NCBI RefSeq assembly: GCF_900116875.1
Contig: NZ_FPCC01000024.1
Location: 1-42,717, forward strand
Origin: Butyrivibrio sp. INlla21
GTDB lineage: Bacteria; Bacillota; Clostridia; Lachnospirales; Lachnospiraceae
Reading direction: 5' to 3'
Length of the DNA: 42,717 nt
Under the pieces are notes generated by a model. That model was not told where the DNA came from. It was given only the letters and a program-made list of their open reading frames with translations, and did no database searches. Positions 15,795-24,536 of the stretch are shown piece after piece. Positions within the stretch are counted from its first letter, which is position 1. The number at the start of each line of letters is the position of its first letter. Made by a program: the position numbers and the translations under genes.

Positions 15795-16534
15795 TGCTTA
15801 CAGGGAAAGTTGCGGTAATTACAGGCGGAACACGTGGTATAGGAAATGCAATTGCCAATTTGTTTGCTAAAAACGGAGCATCACTTGCAGTAATTGCCAC
15901 AAGAGATAACGAAAGGGCTCAAAAGGCCATAAATACAATTAAAGAACTTGGGGCGGATGTAAGACTTTATGTATGCGATGTAAAAGATGCAGAGCAGGTC
16001 GAATCAGTTTCTGAAGAGATACTTGCTGATTTCGGAAAAGTAGACATTCTGGTAAATAATGCAGGAATAACACGCGATAATCTTCTTCCAAGCCTGAGTG
16101 TTATGGATATTGACGATGTAATTGATATTAATTTAAAAGGCACGATGTTTGTAACGCGTTCGTTTATAAGAAGTTTTGTTAAGCAGCGCCACGGAAACAT
16201 CATAAACATTAGCTCGGTTGTTGGGCTAATGGGAAATAAAGGTCAGACTAATTATGCTGCATCTAAGGCAGGTATCGTTGGATTTACAAAGTCTGTTGCC
16301 AAAGAATACGGCAGACGAAATGTGAGGTGTAATGCTATAGCCCCCGGATATATTTCTACTGAGATGACAGAAGAACTCAGTGAAGCACAGGTATCCGAGC
16401 TTAAAGCTCAGCTTCCGCTCACAAGACTTGGATTACCTGAGGATGTAGCTAATCTGGCATTGTTTTTAGCTAGTGAAAATTCTTCTTATATCACAGGGGA
16501 AGTAATCAAAGTAGATGGAGGCATGTATGTGTAG
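15794..16534 (+). CDS. fabG: 3-oxoacyl-ACP reductase
   Basis: This 246-residue short-chain dehydrogenase has TGGTRGIG (Rossmann turn, 10-17), NNAGITRDN (88-96), and the catalytic Ser141, Tyr154 and Lys158 in NYAASK. It ends with the conserved GEVIKVDGGM. It reduces 3-oxoacyl-ACP with NADPH. It is translationally coupled to fabD (1-base overlap) and overlaps the start of fabF by 8 bases. Confidence 0.95.
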   Translation: MLTGKVAVITGGTRGIGNAIANLFAKNGASLAVIATRDNERAQKAINTIKELGADVRLYVCDVKDAEQVESVSEEILADFGKVDILVNNAGITRDNLLPSLSVMDIDDVIDINLKGTMFVTRSFIRSFVKQRHGNIINISSVVGLMGNKGQTNYAASKAGIVGFTKSVAKEYGRRNVRCNAIAPGYISTEMTEELSEAQVSELKAQLPLTRLGLPEDVANLALFLASENSSYITGEVIKVDGGMYV

Positions 16535-17762
16535 AGTAGTAGTTACAGGAATGGGCGTTATATCCCCTGTTGGAAATGATATAGATACTTTTTGGGATAG
16601 TTTAAAAAGCGGAAAATGCGGTATCGATACAATAAAAAGATTTGATGCATCAGGCCTTAAGGTAAACCTTGATGCAGAGGTCAAAGATTTCGAGCCGAAG
16701 AAATACTATGACACCGTTCAGGAAATAAGAAAATCCGATCTTTTCATGCAGTATGCAATGGCTGCATCCAAGCAGGCTGTTGAGCAGAGCGGAATATTAG
16801 ATAGTGATATTGATAAGGAGCGTTTCGGCGTATATATCGGATCTGGAATTGGTGGAATTAATACAACAATCAGAGAGACAAATAAGCTTAACGAAAAAGG
16901 ACCTGAGATGGTATCGCCTTTTTTTGTTCCTATGATGATAGGAAACATGGCGACAGGTGCGGTATCAATCAAGTTTGGTGCTAAAGGCCCCACACTCCCT
17001 ATTGTGACAGCATGTGCCACATCAACTCATACTTTGGGAGAGGCATATAGAGCGATCAAGCATGGCTACGCAGATTCGATCATTGCGGGCGGAAGCGAAG
17101 CGTCAATAAATGAACTTGCTATGGCCGGATTCATCAATTGCCAGGCACTTAACCTGTCAGACGACCCCAATTGCGGAAGTCTTCCTTTTGATAAAAGAAG
17201 AGCCGGATTTGTAATGGGCGAAGGTGCAGGAATCCTTGTTCTTGAGGAATATGAGCATGCTAAGAAGCGTGGAGCTAAGATATTTGCTGAAGTTGTAGGT
17301 TATTCAAATACAGCGGATGCATATCATATTACTGCACCGGATCCGGAAGGTGACGGAGCGGTTCGAGCAATCAGAGCAGCGGTCAATGAGGCTCAGATTG
17401 GTGATAATGATGAGATTTACTTTAACGCACATGGAACAGGAACACATCTTAATGATGCAATGGAAACAAAAGCGATCAAAGATGTCTTTGGAAAAAGAGC
17501 GTATGACATTCATATAAGTTCAACAAAGTCAATGACAGGACATATGATGGGCGCAACCGGCGCTGTTGAGGCGATTGCATCAGTTCTTGCTCTTGAAGAG
17601 GGGATAATCCCTCCGACAATTAATTACAAGGAAAAAGATGAAGAGTTAGATCTTGATTACACACCCAACAAGGCTGTATCAGCTAATGTCACTTATGCCA
17701 TCAGCACATCACTTGGATTTGGCGGACACAATGCTTGTATCGCATTTAAGAAGGTTAACTAA
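16527..17762 (+). CDS. fabF: 3-oxoacyl-ACP synthase II (KAS II)
   Basis: This protein of 411 residues has the Cys163-His302-His339 triad of elongating condensing enzymes, seen in TACATSTHT, AHGTGTHLND and KSMTGHMMGATG. The C-terminal GFGGHNA glycine loop is present. It condenses malonyl-ACP with acyl-ACP. ATG 16527 is chosen because GGAGG lies 5 bases upstream; ATG 16515 would overlap fabG further. It is the only condensing enzyme of the operon. No fabH or fabB is present, so chain initiation must come from a KAS III elsewhere or from decarboxylation of malonyl-ACP by this enzyme. Confidence 0.95.
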   Translation: MCRVVVTGMGVISPVGNDIDTFWDSLKSGKCGIDTIKRFDASGLKVNLDAEVKDFEPKKYYDTVQEIRKSDLFMQYAMAASKQAVEQSGILDSDIDKERFGVYIGSGIGGINTTIRETNKLNEKGPEMVSPFFVPMMIGNMATGAVSIKFGAKGPTLPIVTACATSTHTLGEAYRAIKHGYADSIIAGGSEASINELAMAGFINCQALNLSDDPNCGSLPFDKRRAGFVMGEGAGILVLEEYEHAKKRGAKIFAEVVGYSNTADAYHITAPDPEGDGAVRAIRAAVNEAQIGDNDEIYFNAHGTGTHLNDAMETKAIKDVFGKRAYDIHISSTKSMTGHMMGATGAVEAIASVLALEEGIIPPTINYKEKDEELDLDYTPNKAVSANVTYAISTSLGFGGHNACIAFKKVN

Positions 17763-17774
17763 GAGAGGGCGATT

Positions 17775-18203
17775 ATGAATTCATTACAGGATTATAAGGA
17801 GCTTTTTTCACAATTAAATCTTACGGAATTATCTGTTGAAGAAGGCGATTTCAAGCTTTTTATCAAAAGAGAAGTTTCTGCTCACGCAAATCAAGTGATT
17901 GCAGATACAGCTAATGTTGTGATTCCTCCGGTAGAAAAAAAGGCTGAGAATGAAGCGCCGATTAAAAAAGTAGAGGGAACAGAAGTAAAAGCTCCCTTGC
18001 TTGGAATTTTTTATGGTACAGTAGGAGACCGTCCCGCATTAAAAGTCGGAGACAACGTAAAAAGCGGTGATGTTCTTTGCACTATCGAAGCAATGAAAAT
18101 GATGAATGAGGTAAATTCGCCTGTTGATGGAGTTATAAAAGCAGTTTGTGTCACAGAAGGAACTCTTGTTGAGTACAACCAGACGCTTTTTGTTATTGGA
18201 TAA
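17775..18203 (+). CDS. accB: Biotin carboxyl carrier protein of acetyl-CoA carboxylase
   Basis: The 142-residue protein has a helical N-terminus, an Ala/Pro/Lys linker (about 38-72) and a C-terminal biotinyl domain. The biotinylated Lys108 is in EAMKMMNEV. It carries the carboxyl group between AccC and AccAD. GAGGGC precedes the ATG, 12 bp after fabF. Confidence 0.95.
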   Translation: MNSLQDYKELFSQLNLTELSVEEGDFKLFIKREVSAHANQVIADTANVVIPPVEKKAENEAPIKKVEGTEVKAPLLGIFYGTVGDRPALKVGDNVKSGDVLCTIEAMKMMNEVNSPVDGVIKAVCVTEGTLVEYNQTLFVIG

Positions 18204-18214
18204 AAGAGGTTTTT

Positions 18215-18655
18215 ATGAACAGAGAAGAGCTTAAAAATATACTTCCGCATAGAGAGCCAATGCTTCTCGTGGATGAGGCATATTTGAACGAAGACGGTAC
18301 TGCTACAGGATATTATCAGGTTCGCGGAGATGAATTCTTTTTACAAGGACATTTTCCGGGTAATCCTATTGTTCCCGGAGTTATTCAGTGTGAAATGATG
18401 GCACAGTCTGCATGTATCATGTTCGAGGAAATGATGAATAAAAAAGGCTGTATCCCCGTTTACACGGGGCTTGATAAGGTGAGATTTCGCAATATGGTCA
18501 AGCCCGGAGACAGGGTAAGGATAGATACTAAGCTTATCAGGTCTTTTCATCCTATGTATGTGCTTCATGGTGAGCTTACGGTTGATGGTAAGAAGTGCAT
18601 GAGCGGTGATTTCTCTTTTGCGATCACCGGCGAAGGTGACAGTAAGGAGGCATAA
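18215..18655 (+). CDS. fabZ: 3-hydroxyacyl-ACP dehydratase
   Basis: The 146-residue hotdog-fold protein begins with the typical ILPHREPMLLVDE. The catalytic His46 is in GHFPGNP and the Glu60 in GVIQCEMMAQ. It removes water from 3-hydroxyacyl-ACP. AGAGG precedes the ATG. No FabM or FabA isomerase is present in the window, so the source of unsaturated chains is not explained here. Confidence 0.95.
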   Translation: MNREELKNILPHREPMLLVDEAYLNEDGTATGYYQVRGDEFFLQGHFPGNPIVPGVIQCEMMAQSACIMFEEMMNKKGCIPVYTGLDKVRFRNMVKPGDRVRIDTKLIRSFHPMYVLHGELTVDGKKCMSGDFSFAITGEGDSKEA

Positions 18656-18656
18656 T

Positions 18657-19985
18657 ATGTTTTCTAAAATTCTTATTGCTAATCGTAGTGAAGTGGCGGT
18701 TCGAGTTATAAGAGCCTGCAAAGAAATGGGTATTGAGACAGTAGCGATCTACTCTGATGCGGATGCAGATGCGCTCCACGTCGAGATGGCAGATGAAAGC
18801 TATTGCATTGGCGGTCCGCTTGTAAAAGACAGCTATCTCAATATGGATGTGATAATCACACTGGCGCAGGCGGTTGGAGCGGAAGCGATTCATCCGGGTT
18901 ATGGAATGCTTTCAGAGAATCCGGAATTTGCAAGAAGGTGTGAGGAAAATAATATTACACTTATAAGCCCCGGCGCAGAAGTTATGGAGAAGATGGGACA
19001 AAAAGAGATTGCAAGAGAAGTTGCAAAACTTGCCGGAGTCCCGATTACGCCCGGAAGCGATATTTTGAAGAATGATAAAGATGCAATCAAATGGGCCAAA
19101 AAGATAGGCTATCCGGTTATTTTAAAGGCAAGAGCAGGTGGCGGCGGAAAAGGAATTCGTGTTGTAAGGGAAGAGAGCGAGTTGATTTCCGCGCTTGAAC
19201 AGGTAAAGAAAGAAGCCAAAAACTCTTTTGCCGACGATGCGGTTTTTATGGAGAAATACCTTGAAAACGTTAAGCATGTGGAAGTACAGATTCTTGCCGA
19301 TAAGAACGGAAAAGTAGTTATCCTTGGCGACAGAGATTGCTCTGTGCAGAGAAAAAATCAGAAGCTTATAGAAGAATGCCCGGCACCTGTTTTGCCGGAA
19401 GAACTTAGACAGTCAATGTATGAATCGGCAAAAGCGCTTGCTAAAGCTGTAGGATACGTGACCGTAGGCACAGTAGAGTTTCTTGTAAAAGATAACGCAT
19501 ATTATTTTATGGAAATGAATACCAGACTTCAGGTTGAGCATTCTGTTACAGAGATGGTATGCGGAATAGATATCGTTGAGTGGCAGATAAGAACTGCAGC
19601 GGGAATAGAGATTCCTTTTGATCAAAAAGATATTGCTCATAGTAAGCACGCGATTGAATGCAGGATATGTGCTGAGAATGCAAAGGATTTTACTCCTTCA
19701 ACCGGAAAAGTAGAGCTTTTGCATATCCCGGGAGGTGTAGATGTAAGATTTGATTCTGCATTATACCAAAATTATGAAGTTACACCTTTTTACGATTCAA
19801 TGCTAGGAAAACTCATTGTATGTGCAGACACCCGAGATGGTGCGATCAGAAAGATGAAGAGTGCGCTTTCTGAGTTTGTTCTTGTTGGAGTTGAAAATAA
19901 CCGCGAGATGCATATGAAATTTATGGAAAATGGCGGATTTGTCATCGGAAATTATGATACAGGTATATGCCAAAAGGTTTTGTGA
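18657..19985 (+). CDS. accC: Biotin carboxylase subunit of acetyl-CoA carboxylase
   Basis: The 442-residue ATP-grasp protein begins MFSKILIANRSEVAVRVIRA. It then shows HPGYGMLSEN, the glycine-rich GGGGKG loop (about 160), CSVQRKNQKLIEE and MEMNTRLQVEH (active-site region with the catalytic Arg). It carboxylates biotin on AccB with bicarbonate and ATP. ATG 18657 follows GGAGG and lies 1 base past the fabZ stop. The family usually has EIA/GEIA where this has SEVA, an ordinary substitution. Confidence 0.95.
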   Translation: MFSKILIANRSEVAVRVIRACKEMGIETVAIYSDADADALHVEMADESYCIGGPLVKDSYLNMDVIITLAQAVGAEAIHPGYGMLSENPEFARRCEENNITLISPGAEVMEKMGQKEIAREVAKLAGVPITPGSDILKNDKDAIKWAKKIGYPVILKARAGGGGKGIRVVREESELISALEQVKKEAKNSFADDAVFMEKYLENVKHVEVQILADKNGKVVILGDRDCSVQRKNQKLIEECPAPVLPEELRQSMYESAKALAKAVGYVTVGTVEFLVKDNAYYFMEMNTRLQVEHSVTEMVCGIDIVEWQIRTAAGIEIPFDQKDIAHSKHAIECRICAENAKDFTPSTGKVELLHIPGGVDVRFDSALYQNYEVTPFYDSMLGKLIVCADTRDGAIRKMKSALSEFVLVGVENNREMHMKFMENGGFVIGNYDTGICQKVL

Positions 19986-19988
19986 TAA

Positions 19989-20822
19989 ATGGAATTAAGA
20001 AATCTTTTTTTAAAAGCAAATAATGAGCTGGAATACAGCGGAAACAGAATTCGAAGCAGAAAAGTAACTTGCAAAAAATGCCAAAAGGAAGTTTCTGTAG
20101 CAAAAATAAGAAAAAATAACTTCGTATGCCCTAATTGTGGGCACTACTTTACCGTCAGAGCAAGGCGAAGGATTCTTATGCTCACGGATAAAAGAAGTTT
20201 TGTTGAGTTGTGCAGGGAGTATGAATCCAAGAATGTACTTGGCTTTCCTGAGTATGACAGCAAACTTCAGGCGGCGAAAGAAAAAAGCAGAGAAAATGAA
20301 GGCGTTATCTGTGGAGAAGCAACAATAGGAGGCCATTCATGCTGTATTTTTGCCATGGATGCTAATTTTATGATGGGTTCCATGGGTGCAATTGTGGGAG
20401 AAAAGATTACAAATCTTTTTGAATATGCCACGGAAAAATCTCTTCCTGTTATCGGGATCACTGTTTCAGGCGGAGCGAGAATGCAGGAAGGAATGATCTC
20501 GCTTATGCAGATGTCTAAAGTTTCCGCAGCTGTAAAACGTCATAGCAACAATGGGAACCTTTATATAGCTCTTTTGACCAATCCGACTACCGGTGGCGTT
20601 AATGCCAGCTTTGCTATGCTGGGAGACATAACACTTGCTGAGCCGGATGCCAGAATTGGATTCGCTGGACCGCGCGTCATAGAAAAAACACTCAACAGGG
20701 CATTGCCAAAAGGATTCCAGAAGGCAGAGCGCGTGTTGGAGTGTGGTTTTATTGATGCAATTGTTCCGAGAGATCAGCAGAAGGCATATCTTGAAAAGAT
20801 TCTTAAGATACATAATTGCTGA
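19989..20822 (+). CDS. accD: Acetyl-CoA carboxylase carboxyltransferase, beta subunit
   Basis: The protein of 277 residues has an N-terminal zinc ribbon (C28-x2-C31 and C47-x2-C50) followed by a crotonase-fold carboxyltransferase domain: ITVSGGARMQEG, then NPTTGGVNASFA and EPDARIGFAGPRVIE. With AccA it moves the carboxyl from biotin to acetyl-CoA. The start is 3 bp after the accC stop, without its own ribosome site, so it is probably coupled. Confidence 0.95.
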   Translation: MELRNLFLKANNELEYSGNRIRSRKVTCKKCQKEVSVAKIRKNNFVCPNCGHYFTVRARRRILMLTDKRSFVELCREYESKNVLGFPEYDSKLQAAKEKSRENEGVICGEATIGGHSCCIFAMDANFMMGSMGAIVGEKITNLFEYATEKSLPVIGITVSGGARMQEGMISLMQMSKVSAAVKRHSNNGNLYIALLTNPTTGGVNASFAMLGDITLAEPDARIGFAGPRVIEKTLNRALPKGFQKAERVLECGFIDAIVPRDQQKAYLEKILKIHNC

Positions 20823-20844
20823 AACATGACATATTAGGAGTATT

Positions 20845-21600
20845 ATGAAAGATTATGATATAGTGCTGGGCGCCAGAGGTGAAAATAGGCCTACAGCAGT
20901 AGATTATATAAACGGAATTGTTAATGACTTTATGGAGTTCCATGGAGACAGATATTTTGGTGACGACGGTGCTGTTATTGCAGGTGTGGGATTTCTGAAA
21001 GATATGCCAATAACAGTGATTGGCATTGAAAAAGGAAAGAACACGGAAGACAGGATTGCTCATAATTTTGGAAGCGCCCATCCGGAAGGATATAGAAAAG
21101 CTCTTAGGCTCATGAAGCAAGCTGAGAAATTCCACAGACCAGTACTATGCTTTGTTGATACAGCAGGAGCGTTTTGTGGAGTGGATGCCGAGGAACGAGG
21201 ACAGGGACGAGCTATTGCCGAGAACCTTTATGAGATGTCTGATTTGAAAACACCTATCTTATCCATAGTGATTGGCGAAGGAGGAAGTGGTGGAGCGCTT
21301 GCACTGAGCCATTCCGATAAAATTTGGATGCTGGAAGATGCCTATTTTAGCGTGGTTTCTCCTGAGAGCTGCGCTAATATTTTGTGGAAAAGCACAGAAA
21401 AAGCCGATGTAGTGGCTGATGCATTGTTCCTTACTTCCGAGAAATTATATAAGCTTGGTCTTATCGATAAAATATGCAAGAAAGATGATATTACAGGGCT
21501 TGGAGAGGATATATATTCGGAACTGAAAAAACTTTGTGCGACGGATGAAGAAACGCTTGTTGAGCAAAGATATCAAAAATTCAGAAATATCGGATACTAG
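20845..21600 (+). CDS. accA: Acetyl-CoA carboxylase carboxyltransferase, alpha subunit
   Basis: This protein of 251 residues is of the short Firmicute form. It shows FHGDRYFGDDGAVIAG, NFGSAHPEGYRKALR, FVDTAGAFCGVDAEERGQG and GEGGSGGALAL, the conserved acetyl-CoA binding and oxyanion loops. It completes the AccABCD complex encoded here. TAGGAG precedes the ATG. The stop lies 8 bp before the acyl-CoA synthetase gene. Confidence 0.95.
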   Translation: MKDYDIVLGARGENRPTAVDYINGIVNDFMEFHGDRYFGDDGAVIAGVGFLKDMPITVIGIEKGKNTEDRIAHNFGSAHPEGYRKALRLMKQAEKFHRPVLCFVDTAGAFCGVDAEERGQGRAIAENLYEMSDLKTPILSIVIGEGGSGGALALSHSDKIWMLEDAYFSVVSPESCANILWKSTEKADVVADALFLTSEKLYKLGLIDKICKKDDITGLGEDIYSELKKLCATDEETLVEQRYQKFRNIGY

Positions 21601-21608
21601 GTGAAAAG

Positions 21609-23261
21609 ATGGCTTATATATACCAGGACTATTATAAAGAAGTAATAGACGAAAACGGAAAGATTATAGATATAAAAATCAATTATAATGATTCATTTAA
21701 TTTCGCATATGATGTTATAGATAGATATGCAAAAGAAGAGCCGCAAAAGCTGGCGCTTGTTCATAGGAGTGCCGAAGGTGAGGATACGCGCTTTACTTTT
21801 GGAGATATGAAGCATTTATCTGATAAAGCCGCAAATATGCTTAAAGAACTCGGCGTTAGACGCGGAGATTCGGTAATGCTTCTTATGAAAAGAAGATACG
21901 AGTATTGGATAAGCATTTTGGCTATTCATAAGCTTGGAGCCGTTGCAATACCGACATCACACATGGTGTCCGCTGAGGATATAAGGCAGAGAGTATCTCT
22001 TGCCAAGGCAAAGGTCGTAATCTGTGTTAATTCTGATCAGATATGCAGTAAAGTAGAAGAAGCACTGGTCGGAAGCGGGACAATCCAGCTTGTGGTGGGT
22101 GATAAGTACAAAGACAAGATTTCGTTTGATGAGCTTATGGAAAAAGCTTCAAATAAACTGGAAAGAGTATCTACACATGTTGAAGACGACATGCTCTATT
22201 ATTTCACATCTGGGACAAGCGGTGAACCCAAAGCTGTTATTCACGACTTTTCCTATCCTATAGCACACATTTTTACAGCTAAAAATTGGCATGGAGTGAA
22301 AGAAGATGGCCTGCATCTAACCGTTGCCGACTCGGGCTGGGCAAAATCTGCTTGGGGAAAGCTATATGGGCAGTGGTTCATGGGTGCAGCCATAATGGTC
22401 TATGATTATGAGCAATTCTATGCAGGAGATATGCTTAAATTGCTTGAAAAAGAAAAAATACGCAGTTTTTGTGCTCCGCCTACTATATACAAGTACTTTG
22501 TGATTGAGGATTTTGGAAAATACGATTTAAATAACTTGCGTTACGTTACAACCGCCGGAGAGCCGATGCCTAAAGAGATAGCAAAGAGATTTACGGATCT
22601 TACCGGACTTACTATTAGAGAAGGGTTTGGTCAGACTGAGACAGCTTTGCAGATTTGTACAGCTGTGGGAGAGGAACAACTGACCGGAACAATAGGATGT
22701 GCATCTCCTTTATATAAGGTAGAACTTGTGGACGAAGATAATAAACCCGTTCCTGTAGGCGAAGAGGGCGAAATCGTTTTGATCCCCAAAGATGATAAGC
22801 GCCCTATCGGAGTTTTTAAAGGCTATCTTGGTGATGAAGAGCTTTATAAAGAAGTCTGGACAGGAGGAGTTTATCATACAAAAGATAAGGCAATAATGGA
22901 CGAATCAGGCCATTTCTATTTTATAGGAAGAAATGACGATGTAATAAAGTCCAGTGGATACAGGATCGGACCTTCGGAAGTAGAAGATATAATTATGCGT
23001 CATCCGGCTGTATTTGAATGTGCTGTCACAGCATTTCCATCCAAGAACCGAGGCGCCGTCGTTAAAGCAAGCATTATCTTGAAAGAAGGATATTCGGATA
23101 ACGGAAGGCTTGGGAAAGAGATTCAGGAGTTTGTAAAAGAAAGAGTTGCTATTTACAAATATCCTAGAATAATTAAATTTGTATCCGATCTGCCAAGGAC
23201 AAGCTCCGGAAAGATCAGCAGAGCAAAGATCAGACAAGCTGATTATCAAAATAACGTTTAA
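21609..23261 (+). CDS. AMP-forming acyl-CoA synthetase, last gene of the fatty acid operon
   Basis: The 550-residue ANL-superfamily ligase has the P-loop FTSGTSGEPKA (199-209), an A5-like GFGQTET, GRNDDVIKSSGYRIGP (hinge/A8) and the C-terminal Lys535 in PRTSSGKISR that makes the acyl-adenylate. Its pattern resembles medium-chain acyl-CoA synthetases more than acetyl-CoA synthetases; the chain length is an inference. It starts 8 bp after accA with AGGTG upstream, so it belongs to the same transcript. An acyl-CoA synthetase ending a fab/acc operon is unusual. It could recycle exogenous fatty acids, make primers for the missing FabH step, or serve acyl-CoA signalling to the MerR protein. Confidence 0.88.
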   Translation: MAYIYQDYYKEVIDENGKIIDIKINYNDSFNFAYDVIDRYAKEEPQKLALVHRSAEGEDTRFTFGDMKHLSDKAANMLKELGVRRGDSVMLLMKRRYEYWISILAIHKLGAVAIPTSHMVSAEDIRQRVSLAKAKVVICVNSDQICSKVEEALVGSGTIQLVVGDKYKDKISFDELMEKASNKLERVSTHVEDDMLYYFTSGTSGEPKAVIHDFSYPIAHIFTAKNWHGVKEDGLHLTVADSGWAKSAWGKLYGQWFMGAAIMVYDYEQFYAGDMLKLLEKEKIRSFCAPPTIYKYFVIEDFGKYDLNNLRYVTTAGEPMPKEIAKRFTDLTGLTIREGFGQTETALQICTAVGEEQLTGTIGCASPLYKVELVDEDNKPVPVGEEGEIVLIPKDDKRPIGVFKGYLGDEELYKEVWTGGVYHTKDKAIMDESGHFYFIGRNDDVIKSSGYRIGPSEVEDIIMRHPAVFECAVTAFPSKNRGAVVKASIILKEGYSDNGRLGKEIQEFVKERVAIYKYPRIIKFVSDLPRTSSGKISRAKIRQADYQNNV

Positions 23262-23347
23262 TGGTGTAAAAAACGATAACTTATGTGGTATTATTAAGTA
23301 TATAGAATAACTTGCTATGTATTTTCATATCATATAAGGAGTGGCTT

Positions 23348-23713
23348 ATGCGAAAAAAAGTACTGATTGCGGATGATACTGTTCTCATGAGAGAAATGCT
23401 AAAATCTGCGCTTGATCCGGCAGATTTTCAGATAGTTGGAGAGGCTGTGACGGGTGAGCAGGCAGTTGAATTTTATAAAGAAAAGAAGCCTGACATTTTG
23501 ATACTAGATATAAACATGCCCAAAATGAATGGAATAGATGCGCTTTCGGCTGTTATGAAATTTGACCCCAAAGCTAAAGTTGTCATGTGTTCAGATCAAA
23601 AATATGAGAATATGATAGTTATGGCAATAAAAAAAGGAGCAAAAGACTTTATTGTAAAGCCGTTTACCGCTTCTGATGTATTACAAGCGGTAAAGAAAGC
23701 ATTTGACGAATAA
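23348..23713 (+). CDS. CheY-like single-domain response regulator
   Basis: The 121-residue receiver domain has acidic D9-D10, the phosphoacceptor D54 in LILDINMP, S82 at the switch position and K104 in FIVKPF. There is no output domain. AAGGAG precedes ATG 23348. Such stand-alone receivers act on flagellar motors or relay phosphate. No kinase is next to it, and no chemotaxis gene lies in the window. It is separated from the fatty acid operon by about 86 bp and ends in a strong terminator. Confidence 0.9.
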   Translation: MRKKVLIADDTVLMREMLKSALDPADFQIVGEAVTGEQAVEFYKEKKPDILILDINMPKMNGIDALSAVMKFDPKAKVVMCSDQKYENMIVMAIKKGAKDFIVKPFTASDVLQAVKKAFDE

Positions 23714-23719
23714 TATTTT

Positions 23720-23750
23720 AGCGAGATAGCCCCGCTGTCTCGCTTTTTTA
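23720..23750 (+). terminator. Terminator of the CheY-like gene
   Basis: The 10-bp stem AGCGAGATAG/CTGTCTCGCT (one G-T pair) has a CCCCG loop and is followed by TTTTTT. Confidence 0.92.
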
Positions 23751-23819
23751 CTGGACATGGGGATGTCCTGATGTTAGAATACATGCATACGCCAATCGGC
23801 ATAGTGAGGAGAATGAAAA

Positions 23820-24224
23820 ATGCTTAAACAAATATCTATATACGCAGAAAATAAAAAAGGATGCTTACAGAATATCACCGGAATCCTGTGTGATAGTGGG
23901 GTAAATATTTTGGGTTCTGTTACCAATGATTCCGCAGAATATGGAATAGTAAGAATGGTAGTTTCCGATCCTGAGAAAAGTATTGATGTTCTTGGAAAAG
24001 CCGGATATATTTGCAAAACAACTCCGGTTTTAGCTGTAGAGTGTCCCGATGAGGTCGGCTCATTGGATAAGATTTTGAAAACATTATATTCAAGCAATAT
24101 AAATGTAAATTATACATATCTTTCATTTAACAGAGAATCCGGGCTGCCTATAATGGTTATTCATACTGATGACACCAAGCAGGTGGAAAATATTCTAATA
24201 AACAAAGGATATAATTGCATTTAA
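23820..24224 (+). CDS. Tandem ACT-domain protein
   Basis: The 134-residue protein consists of two ACT modules (about 1-68 and 69-134). Each has the strand plus GxL..I...L....IN pattern: NKKGCLQNITGILCDSGVNI, and PDEVGSLDKILKTLYSSNIN. ACT pairs bind amino acids or other small ligands. In Clostridia, similar stand-alone tandem ACT genes are often found with AMP-forming ligases of the phenylacetate-CoA ligase type. Here the acyl-CoA synthetase lies two genes upstream. GAGGAG precedes the ATG at 23820, and a terminator follows. Confidence 0.82.
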   Translation: MLKQISIYAENKKGCLQNITGILCDSGVNILGSVTNDSAEYGIVRMVVSDPEKSIDVLGKAGYICKTTPVLAVECPDEVGSLDKILKTLYSSNINVNYTYLSFNRESGLPIMVIHTDDTKQVENILINKGYNCI

Positions 24225-24240
24225 TAGCGGCTGATATTTT

Positions 24241-24268
24241 AAACACAGGCAAATGCCTGTGTTTTTTT
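24241..24268 (+). terminator. Terminator of the ACT-domain gene
   Basis: The stem ACACAGGC/GCCTGTGT has an AAAT loop and a run of seven T. Confidence 0.93.
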
Positions 24269-24536
24269 GTTGTCTTTACTATTGATCCCGGCCTTGTCAG
24301 ATTGACGTAAAAGAATGGGCATTATGTATAAAAGTATCAATAATCCCGAGCGCAATTCTAAAGCGTTAAAGTATTAACATACATTCTGCACAAAAAAAGT
24401 AGCATAAAATTATCTTTTATCGTCAAGAAGTAAAAAAAGTACTTGATGAAGTAAAAGATTTCCATTCAATCAATTTTTTTTATCATATATACTAGATTAT
24501 GCCGTGAGGTATAGAAAACAAAAAGAAGGCAGCTAC
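24269..24536. other. Non-coding stretch before the lipoprotein gene
   Basis: With the terminator before it, this forms a gap of about 310 bp without a gene. A TTGACG near 24302 and TATAAA near 24327 could form a promoter, but the spacing (19) is long. The direct repeats AAAAAAAGTA near 24391 and 24434 and a TCAAG/CTTGA pair near 24423-24446 are the only other patterns. No RNA gene was recognised. Confidence 0.35.
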
